NCBI GenBank assembly: GCA_003150755.1
Contig: QAMT01000023.1
Location: forward strand, 372,001 to 436,000
Source of the DNA: Phascolarctobacterium sp.
GTDB taxonomy: Bacteria; Bacillota; Negativicutes; Acidaminococcales; Acidaminococcaceae
Direction: 5' to 3'
DNA: 64,000 nucleotides
The notes under the pieces were generated by a model. It made no database searches. It was given only the letters and a program-made list of their open reading frames with translations, and was not told the origin of the DNA. Within the stretch, counting starts at the first letter, position 1. Each line of letters opens with the position of its first letter. A program made the translations under genes and the position numbers. Shown here one piece after another: positions 8,870 to 17,176 of the stretch.

Positions 8870-8893
8870 TACAAAAGAAAAACTATATTATGT

Positions 8894-9802
8894 TTATATT
8901 ACTGTGGCTTGTTTAAACTGATTTATTACAAGCTCTGTCAGATATTTTTTTGCTTCGCTTTGTTTTTCTTTACGGCAGATAAAATAATACTGCCATTTAA
9001 GCGGCTCACCATTTTTATAAACCGGTATGCGTTTTACACCCTTGCCCGGCACAAAAGCGCTGTCAGTATTTTCAACTACCGAAAAACCTGCTCCTGCCGC
9101 AACAAGCATCCGCGCCTCGCCCCAGTCACCGGCGTAAATAAAGTTGGCGCCCATTGTGCCATAGCGCTTGGCATAAAAAGCCTTTTCATCGCTGCGCTGC
9201 GCTTTGTCCACAACAATTATGCAGGGAATGCCGCGCGGCTCCCCGGCGTCAATATAAGGACGGCTGCTTAATTCATATTGCTCTGAAATATCTATATAAA
9301 CATTGCTTTCCTTCAGCGTAAAATATTCAAAATCGCCGGGCATACTGTCAAAACGCTCGTCATTAAGCACAACGTCAAAACTGCCGTTGTAAATGCCGCG
9401 GTAAAGTTCGTCATGCCCCACGCTTTTAATATCAATAACAAACTCCGGCATCTTCTGCCGGAACTGGGCAATAGCCGCCGAAAGCTCATTGCCGCTGTAC
9501 AGTTTCAAATAACCTATCCGGATACGCGGGCAGCCCTCAGTTTTGCCGATTTTAATTACTTCATCCGTCAGTTTTTCGGCGTCCTGTATCAGCTCCCTGC
9601 CATGCCTGTACATATATTTACCGGCTTCCGTCAAAGTAAAATTACGCTTGCCGCGGTTAAAAAGCTGAACCCCCAATTCATCTTCCAAAGCTTTAACCTG
9701 CTGCGAAACAGCCGACTGCGAAATATAACAGCGTACCGCAGCTTCGGTAAAGCTGCCGCATTCTACAACCATAACAAAATATCTGATTTGTTTCAACAGC
9801 AT
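8894..9802 (-). CDS. LysR-family transcriptional regulator
   Basis: A 302-residue LysR-type regulator. The N-terminal winged HTH covers residues 1-60 (RYFVMVVECGSFTEAAVRCYISQSAVSQQVKALEDELGVQLF), and a LysR_substrate domain fills about 90-295. It has its own terminator. It lies directly upstream of the SLH porin on the same strand and is flanked by two near-identical TTATAAGT dyads (8791 and 9892), the pattern expected if it controls the porin and itself. The start ATG has a GGAGGG site. The ligand is unknown. Confidence 0.92.
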   Translation of the reverse strand: MLLKQIRYFVMVVECGSFTEAAVRCYISQSAVSQQVKALEDELGVQLFNRGKRNFTLTEAGKYMYRHGRELIQDAEKLTDEVIKIGKTEGCPRIRIGYLKLYSGNELSAAIAQFRQKMPEFVIDIKSVGHDELYRGIYNGSFDVVLNDERFDSMPGDFEYFTLKESNVYIDISEQYELSSRPYIDAGEPRGIPCIIVVDKAQRSDEKAFYAKRYGTMGANFIYAGDWGEARMLVAAGAGFSVVENTDSAFVPGKGVKRIPVYKNGEPLKWQYYFICRKEKQSEAKKYLTELVINQFKQATVI

Positions 9803-9891
9803 AGTATCCCTCCATTATAAGAAAAAATAATATCACAGTTCTTATTATAAAAAACGGTTCTGCTTTTGTACAATTTTATTTGCTTCTTATA

Positions 9892-9910
9892 TTATAAGTG
9901 AAAGTTATAA
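9892..9910. promoter_or_regulatory. Candidate LysR-type site (copy 2)
   Basis: TTATAAGTGAAAGTTATAA, differing at two positions from the copy at 8791-8809. It lies 90 bp upstream of the lysR start codon, a plausible autoregulatory site. Confidence 0.4.
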
Positions 9911-9924
9911 TTTTGTCATAATAA

Positions 9925-9959
9925 TTAAAAAAGCCTGCAAAATTGCAGGCTTTTTTTTT
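9925..9959. terminator. Bidirectional terminator after the flavodoxin gene
   Basis: AAGCCTGCAA / TTGCAGGCTT hairpin (9932-9951) flanked by a nine-T run on plus and TTTTTTAATT on minus. It ends the MFS-flavodoxin operon. Confidence 0.85.
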
Positions 9960-9961
9960 CA

Positions 9962-10426
9962 TCATTTTTGCAGCAGCCATCCGGCGATGGCGTTTTTGTT
10001 TAAATTTTTAACTGCGTCCAGACAGCTGCCGACGCTTTGGGCATTGGCAAGTTTGCGTATCTCCTCCGCACTTGACTTGGGCCCGCTGCCGCCGTGCGTG
10101 CAAAACGGCAGGATTTTTTTGCCGGTAAAATCATGCTCGGCGATAAAACTTTTAATAACCTGCGGGCAGGTAAACCACCAGATTGGGTAACCCAAAAGCA
10201 CGGTATCGTAACTTTCCCAGTCCTTTACATCGCCGCTGAGCGCAGGCATTTCCTTTTTAAGCTGCTCAAGCTTTGCCACTGCGATTGTAGCAAAATAACT
10301 TTCGGGATAACTTTTTTGCGGCTTGATTTCAAACAGCGTGCCGCCGGTAATTTTGGCAAGTTCTTCCGCCGCCTTTTTGGTGTGGCCTGTTTTGGAATAA
10401 TACGCTATTAAAATTTTTTCAGCCAT
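9962..10426 (-). CDS. Cytoplasmic flavodoxin
   Basis: A 154-residue flavodoxin carrying FMN as an electron carrier. The FMN phosphate loop YYSKTGHTKKAA follows the first strand (about residues 9-20), and the LLGYPIWWFTCP aromatic FMN-stacking motif is near residue 75, followed by CTHGGSG near 110. I chose the ATG at 10426; the GTG three codons upstream falls in the ribosome site GAGGAG. It is translated just after the MFS gene, with almost no gap, in one operon. It resembles the flavodoxin lipoprotein at 34711 but lacks any signal peptide. Confidence 0.92.
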   Translation of the reverse strand: MAEKILIAYYSKTGHTKKAAEELAKITGGTLFEIKPQKSYPESYFATIAVAKLEQLKKEMPALSGDVKDWESYDTVLLGYPIWWFTCPQVIKSFIAEHDFTGKKILPFCTHGGSGPKSSAEEIRKLANAQSVGSCLDAVKNLNKNAIAGWLLQK

Positions 10427-10438
10427 CTCTGTCACTCC

Positions 10439-11623
10439 TCAATCCATATAGTAATAACTGCGCCGCGCCGTTAAAAGCATTATCAAAAGCATAACGCCCG
10501 TAAAAACGGCATAGCCCGCAGTCAGTTCATACAAAGTAAAATAATCGGCAATGCGGCTGATAACTAAATTAGGAAGCGCCGCGCCGCCGTAAGCAACAAT
10601 ATAAATCAGCGAAAGCACGCCAGCTCTTTCGTTAAGGCCGGTGCCTTCCAAAATGCCAGCCATGCTGCTGGTAAAAGCTGCGCCGTCTGCCGCGCCGGAT
10701 ATAGCGTTAAAGAACATAAACAGACCGACGGATTTAATGTGCATGGCAAACAAAGAACCGCACACCGCCAAAAAGAAAAGTATCATAGAATAACGCTGCA
10801 TGGCAAATTTATCGTGCCCGCGCGTGATTATTGCACCAAAAGTTACCGGCAAAATAAAAGAAACATAAATCAGCGAGGCAATAAAGGTGCTTTCAACACC
10901 CAGTTCCTGCACGCCGATAGCCGCGCTGTATGATTGGTAAAACCCGCCGACTGCCCAGGTACCGGCAAAGGCACAGCCTGCCGCCGGCAAAAGACGTTTG
11001 ACATGCGGCGTTATTTTAATTTGCGGAATCAGGCTTTTCCATGCGCCTTTCAGCGGATGGATAATGGTTTCCTGGCTGGCAAAAACCAATGCGCCGCAGC
11101 CAAACAGCAAAAGCGCAACCGCAATAAACACCAGACCGATAGAATCGCTGAACATATTAAAAACGCCTGCACCCATCGCGCCTAAAGGCAGGCCAACATT
11201 AGGCGCTGCGCCGATGATAACCGCCGCCATGCCTTTATAACGCCGCGGCTCGTTATCAATTATAAATGCCGCTACCGTGCTGGATGCAAGGCCGCAGCAC
11301 AAACCCTGCATAAACTTGGCCAAAAGCATCCGCCAAACACTGGTAACATCGGCAAACAACAGGCAGCCTGCTATGCCAAAAGCCAGCGTTAAATAAATCG
11401 CGCGTTTGCGCCCCCAATAATTGGTAAGGCGCGGCAAAAACAAAAGCGCCAGAACCGTGCCGCAAAAATAAACTACCGTAACCAGCGACATAACGCCGTT
11501 GCCCACGCCAAGCTGCTCAGAATAAGTATTATAGTACGGTATCGGCGTGCCGCCCGCCCAAAAAGTAGCCGTAAGCGTCAGCGACGCCGCCATAAAGCCC
11601 AAAAGCTGTTTTTTAGCCTTCAA
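10439..11623 (-). CDS. MFS transporter
   Basis: A 394-residue major facilitator with about 12 membrane segments. The MFS signature NYWGRKRAIYLTLAF lies after segment 2 (about residue 66). The general form resembles aromatic or drug efflux carriers of the YNFM class, but the substrate cannot be told. The start is TTG (MKAKKQLLG) behind AAAGGA. It is the first gene of an operon with the flavodoxin, transcribed from a MerR-type promoter (11653-11683) with a 19-bp spacer. That suggests induction by a redox-active or electrophilic compound, as an inference. Confidence 0.85.
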   Translation of the reverse strand: MKAKKQLLGFMAASLTLTATFWAGGTPIPYYNTYSEQLGVGNGVMSLVTVVYFCGTVLALLFLPRLTNYWGRKRAIYLTLAFGIAGCLLFADVTSVWRMLLAKFMQGLCCGLASSTVAAFIIDNEPRRYKGMAAVIIGAAPNVGLPLGAMGAGVFNMFSDSIGLVFIAVALLLFGCGALVFASQETIIHPLKGAWKSLIPQIKITPHVKRLLPAAGCAFAGTWAVGGFYQSYSAAIGVQELGVESTFIASLIYVSFILPVTFGAIITRGHDKFAMQRYSMILFFLAVCGSLFAMHIKSVGLFMFFNAISGAADGAAFTSSMAGILEGTGLNERAGVLSLIYIVAYGGAALPNLVISRIADYFTLYELTAGYAVFTGVMLLIMLLTARRSYYYMD

Positions 11624-11652
11624 AATAACGCATCCTTTTTTATATTTTTATT

Positions 11653-11683
11653 ATTATAAGCCTTAGAGGCGGCTCAAGGTCAA
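11653..11683 (-). promoter_or_regulatory. MerR-type promoter of the MFS-flavodoxin operon
   Basis: Minus-strand TTGACC (11678-11683), a 19-bp spacer and TATAAT (11653-11658). The spacer carries the imperfect dyad CCTTGAG / CTCTAAGG. Overlong spacers with a central dyad are the hallmark of MerR-activated promoters. Confidence 0.7.
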
Positions 11684-11691
11684 GCAAATCG

Positions 11692-12297
11692 TCATAACTG
11701 TGCTTTTAAATGTTGGGCATAGCCGCGGCTGCCCTCCGTCAAAAGCACGGACGCTGTTTTGATGGCTTTTTCCAAAGAAATTTTTTTGCCGTCCGCCACC
11801 CAGCGGCAATACATCTCAACTGATGCAGAACAAAGGTAAGTAAAAAGCAGGTTTTGCTCCTCCTGCGGCAAGTGGCTGTACGGATTAAACTGCGCGCAAT
11901 TATGCTGCAAAGTCATCTCCGACAATCGGTTAAAATACTGCCGGTAATCCTCATTGCAGATAATTTTTTCAGCCAGCGATCCCTGTGCAGCGTAATATTC
12001 AAAAAATACCCTGGTCAGCGCCGCCATATTAAAAGCATAGTCGCTTTCGCGCATAGTTATTTTTTCAACTTCTTTAAAATAACCTGCTGCCATACGGCGG
12101 ATTGCTTCTTCGTAAAGCTCCTCAATGCAGGTATAATGCAGATAAAATGTTTTGCGGTTAATCTGCGCCCGCTCCGTAAGCTCTTTGACGGTAATTTCTT
12201 CCGGTTTCATTGTCGAAACCATTTCTTCAAATACCGAGCGGATTGCCTGCAAGGTTTTCTGCACGCGCAAATCCTGTTTTTTGCTGCTATTTCCCAT
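11692..12297 (-). CDS. TetR/AcrR-family regulator
   Basis: A 201-residue TetR-type regulator. The N-terminal HTH (about residues 10-60, with the recognition segment INRKTFYLHYTCIEELY) is clear, and the C-terminal ligand domain is generic. The ATG at 12297 (MGNSSKKQD) was chosen; the reading frame extends further upstream into the shared promoter region, but that part has no family similarity. It is divergent from the secreted esterase gene, which it most likely represses. Ligand unknown. Confidence 0.88.
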   Translation of the reverse strand: MGNSSKKQDLRVQKTLQAIRSVFEEMVSTMKPEEITVKELTERAQINRKTFYLHYTCIEELYEEAIRRMAAGYFKEVEKITMRESDYAFNMAALTRVFFEYYAAQGSLAEKIICNEDYRQYFNRLSEMTLQHNCAQFNPYSHLPQEEQNLLFTYLCSASVEMYCRWVADGKKISLEKAIKTASVLLTEGSRGYAQHLKAQL

Positions 12298-12355
12298 TTT
12301 AAACCCCAGATTTCTAAAAGTGCGGCATAAACCACAAACAAGTACAAAGTGGCCA

Positions 12356-12384
12356 TTGCTTATGCCTGCCATGCAAATTATAAT
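12356..12384 (+). promoter_or_regulatory. Promoter of the secreted esterase
   Basis: TTGCTT (12356-12361), 17-bp spacer, TATAAT (12379-12384), 55 bp before the ATG. A dyad GAGT-N6-ACTC at 12409-12422 sits downstream of it and is a candidate TetR operator. Confidence 0.7.
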
Positions 12385-12438
12385 ACAACCAACAGCAAAA
12401 AGCAACACGAGTGTATAAACTCACAAAGGAGGATTAAA

Positions 12439-13617
12439 ATGAAATTTTCTAAAAAGATTTCCGGTCTTGTCTTAGCCGCCGCCCTGGCAGTTATGCCGCT
12501 TGCCGCACACGCCCAGCAACCCGCAGAAGAAGGCCCGATTGTATTAAAAACGATGGGCAGCCTGTTTTTCGGCGGCACTGTAACCACGCTGCCTAACGGC
12601 GAAACCTTTCACGGCGACCACGGATATGCACAGTTTTATATTCCGCAAAACTCGCGCACCTATCCTTTAATTATGTGGCATGGCATAGGGCAAAGCGGAC
12701 GCACCTATGAATCTACACCGGACGGGCGCGAAGGTTATATGGCAATCCTGCCGCGCAGGGACTGGCCGGTGTACATTATTGACCAGCCGCGCCGCGGACG
12801 TGCAGGCTACACAGCATCTAAAATTGATACCGACGGCGCTGCTCCAACTATTTTATTAGAAAGCGCCGTTTGGGATGCCTTCCGCAACGGTTTGTGGCTG
12901 CGTCCGGAAAAACCGTTTGTATTCCCGGTATCACAGTTTCCCAAAACTCCAGACGCCGTTGACCAGTTCTTCCGCCAGCAAACGCCCGACACCGGTGCAG
13001 AACCGCGCACCAAAGAATACCGCGGCACCATGGCAAACACCATGGCGCAGCTTTTAAAACAAACCGGCCCTGCCGTGCTTATTACTCATTCCAACAGCGG
13101 GCAGTACGGCTGGGCAACCGCTATGGGTGACCCTGAAAACATCAAGGCAGTAGTTGCCTACGAACCCGGCGCCTGCGCCTTTCCTTCGGATGATATGCCT
13201 ACCGACCTTACGCCTTCCGACCTTGATTTGGTAAACGAATTACAGGCGCCGCAGGAAGTAACGCCGGAAGAATTCAACAATCTTACCAAAATGCCGATAC
13301 TTATTATTTACGGCGATAATGTTGCCACAGAAAAAACCAATAACTTCAACAGCGAGGTATGGCGCGTTGCCAGCCACCGCGCACGCCAGATGGTTGAACG
13401 CATCAATGCACGCGGCGGAGACGCACGTTTTTTAAGCCTGCCGGAACTCGGTATCCGCGGCAACACGCACGCAGCTTTTGCTGATTTGAACAACCTGGAA
13501 ATCGCAAAAATTTTAGAGGACTTTTTACACGAAAAAGGCCTTGACGGACGAGAAAACCCACACCAGGGTCCTAAACAAAAAGGTCTGACGGAATACACCA
13601 TTCCGCTGGCAAATTAA
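12439..13617 (+). CDS. Secreted alpha/beta hydrolase, esterase-713 type
   Basis: A 392-residue exported hydrolase. Residues 1-24 form a signal peptide (LAAALAVMPLAAHAQ). The mature part has the features I associate with the esterase 713-like group of alpha/beta hydrolases: a GETFHGDHGYAQFYIP start, an oxyanion region MWHGIGQSGRTYESTPDGREGY, the DQPRRGRAGY stretch, and the nucleophile elbow THSNSGQYGW (near residue 215). The elbow deviates from GxSxG. A late HAAF histidine near 355 may be catalytic. Start fixed by AAAGGAGGA before ATG 12439. Substrate unknown; the TetR partner suggests induction by a small molecule. Confidence 0.82.
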   Translation: MKFSKKISGLVLAAALAVMPLAAHAQQPAEEGPIVLKTMGSLFFGGTVTTLPNGETFHGDHGYAQFYIPQNSRTYPLIMWHGIGQSGRTYESTPDGREGYMAILPRRDWPVYIIDQPRRGRAGYTASKIDTDGAAPTILLESAVWDAFRNGLWLRPEKPFVFPVSQFPKTPDAVDQFFRQQTPDTGAEPRTKEYRGTMANTMAQLLKQTGPAVLITHSNSGQYGWATAMGDPENIKAVVAYEPGACAFPSDDMPTDLTPSDLDLVNELQAPQEVTPEEFNNLTKMPILIIYGDNVATEKTNNFNSEVWRVASHRARQMVERINARGGDARFLSLPELGIRGNTHAAFADLNNLEIAKILEDFLHEKGLDGRENPHQGPKQKGLTEYTIPLAN

Positions 13618-13632
13618 CCCTATTAACCACAA

Positions 13633-13666
13633 AATCCCCCCGCCAATAAGCGGAGGGATTTTTTTG
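13633..13666. terminator. Terminator between the esterase and aminotransferase genes
   Basis: AATCCCCCCGC / GCGGAGGGATT hairpin with a seven-T run on the plus strand. It also serves the convergent aminotransferase gene, with a weaker tail. Confidence 0.8.
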
Positions 13667-13673
13667 TATTATA

Positions 13674-14852
13674 TTACATGCATTCTTTAATAGCTTTTGC
13701 CATACGTTTAACGCCTTCAACAATTCTGTCTTCGGTCATGTTAGAGTAGTTTACACGCATGCTGCGGTCGGTTTTAGCGTTAGGATAGAAAGCATCGCCG
13801 ATAACGGCAGCAACTTTCATTTCGATGCATTTATGGAATACTTTGTTGGCGCTTACGCCTTCCGGCAGGGTTACCCACAGGAACAGGCCGCCATGCGGAT
13901 GAGTGTATTCAACGCCTTCAGGGAATTCTTCTTCCATGGTTTTCAAAATCAGGTCGCGGCGTTTTCTGTACAGGTCTTTGATTTCTTCAACGTGTTTGTC
14001 AAGGTCGTAATTGTCCATGTAAGCATCGGCAATGCCCTGGTCAAAGTTAGAGGTGTGCAGGTCGGCGCTTTGTTTGATTTTAACAAATTCTTCTACAACA
14101 GAATGTTCTGCTGCAACCCAGCCTAAGCGCAGGCCCGGGCAGAAAATTTTGGAGAAGGTGCCGAGGAACATAACAAGTCCTTTGGTATCCATAGATTTGA
14201 GGGAAGGAAGAATTTCGCCTTCATAACGCAGTTCGCCATACGGGTTGTCTTCCAGTACCGGCAAATCATATTTGTTTACAACTTCCATAAACGCTTTGCG
14301 GCGTTCCAGGCTCCAGGTACGGCCGGTCGGGTTCTGGAAGTCAGGAATTACATAAATGAATTTGCAGTTCGGGGTAGTTGCCAGGATTTTATCCAGTTCT
14401 TCAGGGATAAGGCCGCCGTCATCGGTCGGTACTTCAACAAATTTAGGTTCATAAGCATTGAATGCGTTTAATGCGCCAAGATAGGACGGGCTTTCGCAAA
14501 GAACAACATCGCCAGGGTCAAGGAACAGTTTGCCTGCAAAATCAAGGCACTGCTGACTGCCGGTGGTAATAAGGATATCATCCGGGCTTACTTCGGTATG
14601 ATATTTGTCTTTCATGCGTTTAGCAATTTTAGCACGCAGGGTCGGGCGGCCTTCAGTGGTTGCATATTGCAGAAGTGCGCGGCCTTCTTTTTCTACCAGG
14701 TCATGAGATACTTTGGCAATTTCTTCAACCGGGAACAGTTCCGGTGCCGGCAGGCCGCCAGCAAAAGAAATAATGTCCGGCTGAGCCGTCAGTTTTAAAA
14801 GTTCACGGATTTCGGATGCCTGCATCCTTTCCATACGTTTAGCGAATTTCAT
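13674..14852 (-). CDS. PLP-dependent aminotransferase (2-aminoadipate/aromatic type)
   Basis: A 392-residue class I/II aminotransferase of the LysN/AraT-like branch lacking a GntR domain. Visible landmarks are ISFAGGLPAPELFP (residues 28-41), the ITTGSQQCLDFAGKLFLDPGD cofactor region near 95, DFQNPTGRTWS near 170, and the PLP lysine in GTFSKIFCPGLRLGW near 232. The MRVNYSNM segment near the C-terminus binds the substrate carboxylate. It is monocistronic behind a good promoter. Likely substrates are aromatic or branched amino acids or 2-aminoadipate; the sequence does not decide. Confidence 0.88.
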   Translation of the reverse strand: MKFAKRMERMQASEIRELLKLTAQPDIISFAGGLPAPELFPVEEIAKVSHDLVEKEGRALLQYATTEGRPTLRAKIAKRMKDKYHTEVSPDDILITTGSQQCLDFAGKLFLDPGDVVLCESPSYLGALNAFNAYEPKFVEVPTDDGGLIPEELDKILATTPNCKFIYVIPDFQNPTGRTWSLERRKAFMEVVNKYDLPVLEDNPYGELRYEGEILPSLKSMDTKGLVMFLGTFSKIFCPGLRLGWVAAEHSVVEEFVKIKQSADLHTSNFDQGIADAYMDNYDLDKHVEEIKDLYRKRRDLILKTMEEEFPEGVEYTHPHGGLFLWVTLPEGVSANKVFHKCIEMKVAAVIGDAFYPNAKTDRSMRVNYSNMTEDRIVEGVKRMAKAIKECM

Positions 14853-14922
14853 TTTTCTTTCCCTCCAAATTATTTTTAAAATCAGTACAGCTTTTAATGA
14901 ATGTGTACTTTTATAATTATAA

Positions 14923-14951
14923 ATTTTATCACTTTAGATTTTTTTAGGCAA
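14923..14951 (-). promoter_or_regulatory. Promoter of the aminotransferase gene
   Basis: Minus-strand TTGCCT (14946-14951), 17-bp spacer, TAAAAT (14923-14928). A separate dyad CTGTAAATTTGTTTACAG lies at 15008-15025 between this and the restriction gene promoter. Confidence 0.65.
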
Positions 14952-15083
14952 GTATTTTGTTATTTTTATAAAGTTTTTCGTGTACAATCAGCAATTTTAC
15001 AAACACACTGTAAATTTGTTTACAGTCTGCGGCAAATAAATTTTATATTAACAATCTTTCATCATAGTACCTATTATAAGTTT

Positions 15084-15112
15084 TTGATATTATTAGATAA
15101 ATAGGTTATAAT
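15084..15112 (+). promoter_or_regulatory. Promoter of the restriction endonuclease
   Basis: TTGATA (15084-15089), 17-bp spacer, TATAAT (15107-15112), 36 bp upstream of the ATG. Confidence 0.75.
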
Positions 15113-15147
15113 AAACATAAATTAAAAATCTGGTGGTGATTTTAATT

Positions 15148-15852
15148 ATGAATGAAAACGAAAAACAGGCTATTTTATTAAAAGCTAAAGACTTTTTCCG
15201 TAAGCGCATAGCCAAAAATCACAAAATAAATACACAAAAATTAACTTCACTTAAACAATTCAATGTCAATCCGTTTACACATAAATATCTTGCTCAATTT
15301 GCTTTTGGCGATTCTTCCCCGGAAAACATGGCAAAAGCCCTTCTTTACCCACGTATTTTAGGCACATCTATTTCTACAACATTTGGCACTCAATTACAAT
15401 ATTTTTGCAATGAAGTCCTTAGCTCTTATGCATCTACAACAAGCGGAATGGATATAGAATTTATAGATGCAATAGACGGGCGAAAAAAATACTGTCAGAC
15501 AAAAGCCGGCCCTAATACAATAAACTATGATGATGTTACTACTATCACCAATCATTTTAAAGCTGTACGCAATCTTGCCAGAACCAATCATCTAAAAATG
15601 AATTTAGATGATTGTATAGTTGGCGTATTTTATGGCAGTAAAGAAGATTTAAATCAGTTTTACAAAAAAATTGACGAAGAGTATCCAGTTTACGCCGGTG
15701 TTGAATTTTGGTTGCATTTAACAGGCGACATAAACTTTTATAACGAACTTATCAACGCTTTTGCAGAAGTAGCCGATGAAATGGACAGTTCTGCGCTCAT
15801 ACAAGAAATTATACACAAACTAGCTCTTGAAATAAGTTCTCAGGATAACTAA
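15148..15852 (+). CDS. Type II restriction endonuclease, PmeII family-like
   Basis: A 234-residue protein that I recognise as resembling the PmeII family of type II endonucleases: NVNPFTHKYLAQFAFG near residue 38, LGTSISTTFGTQLQ near 72, and a PD-(D/E)xK-like core GMDIEFIDAIDG..KYCQTKAG (about 96-118) with Q in place of the first E/D. I chose ATG 15148 rather than the two GTGs upstream, which lie in the GGTGGTG ribosome site. It is convergent with, and overlaps by 44 bp, the methyltransferase gene. The DNA is visibly more AT-rich than the flanks, suggesting acquisition by transfer. The recognition sequence is unknown. Confidence 0.8.
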   Translation: MNENEKQAILLKAKDFFRKRIAKNHKINTQKLTSLKQFNVNPFTHKYLAQFAFGDSSPENMAKALLYPRILGTSISTTFGTQLQYFCNEVLSSYASTTSGMDIEFIDAIDGRKKYCQTKAGPNTINYDDVTTITNHFKAVRNLARTNHLKMNLDDCIVGVFYGSKEDLNQFYKKIDEEYPVYAGVEFWLHLTGDINFYNELINAFAEVADEMDSSALIQEIIHKLALEISSQDN

Positions 15853-17092
15853 TTTTTTGATTGTCATTATTTCTATAATCAATTATTGCTTTTTTTAATT
15901 CAACTCCAATTCTTCTGGCAAGTTCTACCGGAACAGCATTTCCAATTTGTTTATACTGGTCACCTATACCGCCGCAAAATTGCCAGTTATCGGGAAATGA
16001 CTGTATTCTTGCATATTCTCTAACCGTAAAAGGACGTGTTTCATCAGGATGGCAACGCTCAGTTTGTTTTTGGGAAGGGCTGCAAGTTAATGTCAAACAT
16101 GGTTCGTCCCAGCTTATTCTTCTAGCCATTCCTCGTTTTCCGCCTCCAGAAAAATAGGATTTTCCCATATATTCTTTTGCTATATCTTCCGGCAAATTTA
16201 CCCAGCACCCTCCAGGTGGCACTAAATCTAGAACTTTCTTTTTATTTGCGCTGTATAAAACACCTTGGCTTTTAGGACAATCTTTCAATGCTTCTCTTAA
16301 ATTAGTCATTTTCTTTTCTGGCTGCGGATACTCAAAATTTATATTTAAATCCTTACGAATTCCTATAATAACTATTCTTTCACGTTTTTGAGCGACTCCA
16401 TAGTAAGCAGCATTTAATACTTTATACTGCACAACATAACCTAAAGATTCTAAAACATCAATAATGGTTTTTAATGTTCTACCCTTATCATGGGAAACAA
16501 GACCTTTTACATTTTCCGCCCAAAATATTTTGGGATTCACTTCTTTTACACATCTTGCAAATTCATGAAATAGCGTTCCTCTTGTATCAGAAAAACCTAA
16601 TTTTTTACCGGCATAAGAAAAAGCCTGACACGGAAAGCCACCTGTAACTATATCTACTTTATCTTTATACATTTTAAAATCTACTGCTGAAACATCTTTA
16701 CAAACAATATTCCAATCCGGCCTATTAGTTTTTAAAGTTTCACAGCACGCTTTGTCTATTTCTACATATTGTAATGTTTTTATTCCTGCTTCTTCTAACC
16801 CCAATGCAATTCCGCCTGCTCCGGCAAACAATTCTATTGCCGTTACATCATCGTTATTAACATTATTTTCCAAATTAAGATTCTTTGAATCACTAAACTC
16901 AATAATACTGCCTGGATTAACCTCTAATAAATTGCACAATTTTTCTACTCCGGCTTTTAATGGGTTATATCCGTCCGATAACATAACCGATAACTGATAT
17001 TTAGTAATTCCAAGCTGATTAGCCAAATCAGTAAATGTCATTATACCTTTATCATTCATTACTTCTTTTACTTTTATTTTAGATAAATACAT
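15809..17092 (-). CDS. DNA (cytosine-5) methyltransferase with N-terminal HTH
   Basis: A 427-residue C5 methyltransferase that should protect the host from the adjacent endonuclease. Residues 1-65 are an HTH resembling XRE domains (FTDLANQLGITKYQLSVMLSDG). The rest has the motifs in order: I AIELFAGAGGIALGLEEAG, IV GGFPCQAFSYAG (catalytic Cys), VI FWAENVKGL, VIII KRERIVIIG and X QIGNAVPVELARRIG. The HTH probably represses its own promoter, as known for similar fused enzymes. Its last 44 bp overlap the 3' end of the endonuclease gene on the other strand. AT-rich. Confidence 0.95.
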   Translation of the reverse strand: MYLSKIKVKEVMNDKGIMTFTDLANQLGITKYQLSVMLSDGYNPLKAGVEKLCNLLEVNPGSIIEFSDSKNLNLENNVNNDDVTAIELFAGAGGIALGLEEAGIKTLQYVEIDKACCETLKTNRPDWNIVCKDVSAVDFKMYKDKVDIVTGGFPCQAFSYAGKKLGFSDTRGTLFHEFARCVKEVNPKIFWAENVKGLVSHDKGRTLKTIIDVLESLGYVVQYKVLNAAYYGVAQKRERIVIIGIRKDLNINFEYPQPEKKMTNLREALKDCPKSQGVLYSANKKKVLDLVPPGGCWVNLPEDIAKEYMGKSYFSGGGKRGMARRISWDEPCLTLTCSPSQKQTERCHPDETRPFTVREYARIQSFPDNWQFCGGIGDQYKQIGNAVPVELARRIGVELKKAIIDYRNNDNQKISYPENLFQELVCV

Positions 17093-17119
17093 ATCACAAG
17101 GCCTCCGATTTGTTGTGAT
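17093..17119. promoter_or_regulatory. Inverted repeat over the methyltransferase ribosome site
   Basis: ATCACAA-N13-TTGTGAT lies between the methyltransferase promoter and its ATG and encloses the Shine-Dalgarno GGAGG. It is a candidate operator for the fused HTH, or a hairpin that masks the ribosome site. Confidence 0.5.
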
Positions 17120-17127
17120 TTTATATT

Positions 17128-17156
17128 AACATTTAATAACCATTTTTTCAAGTATC
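17128..17156 (-). promoter_or_regulatory. Promoter of the methyltransferase gene
   Basis: Minus-strand TTGAAA at about 17151-17156, 17-bp spacer, and TAATAT near 17128, upstream of the inverted repeat. Confidence 0.6.
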
Positions 17157-17176
17157 TATTCTGGCAGGCGATAAAA

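Noticed and set aside
15008..15025. CTGTAAATTTGTTTACAG as an operator of the restriction genes
   Set aside because: It is a good dyad, but it lies about 60 bp from the nearest promoter and belongs to no regulator I can name.
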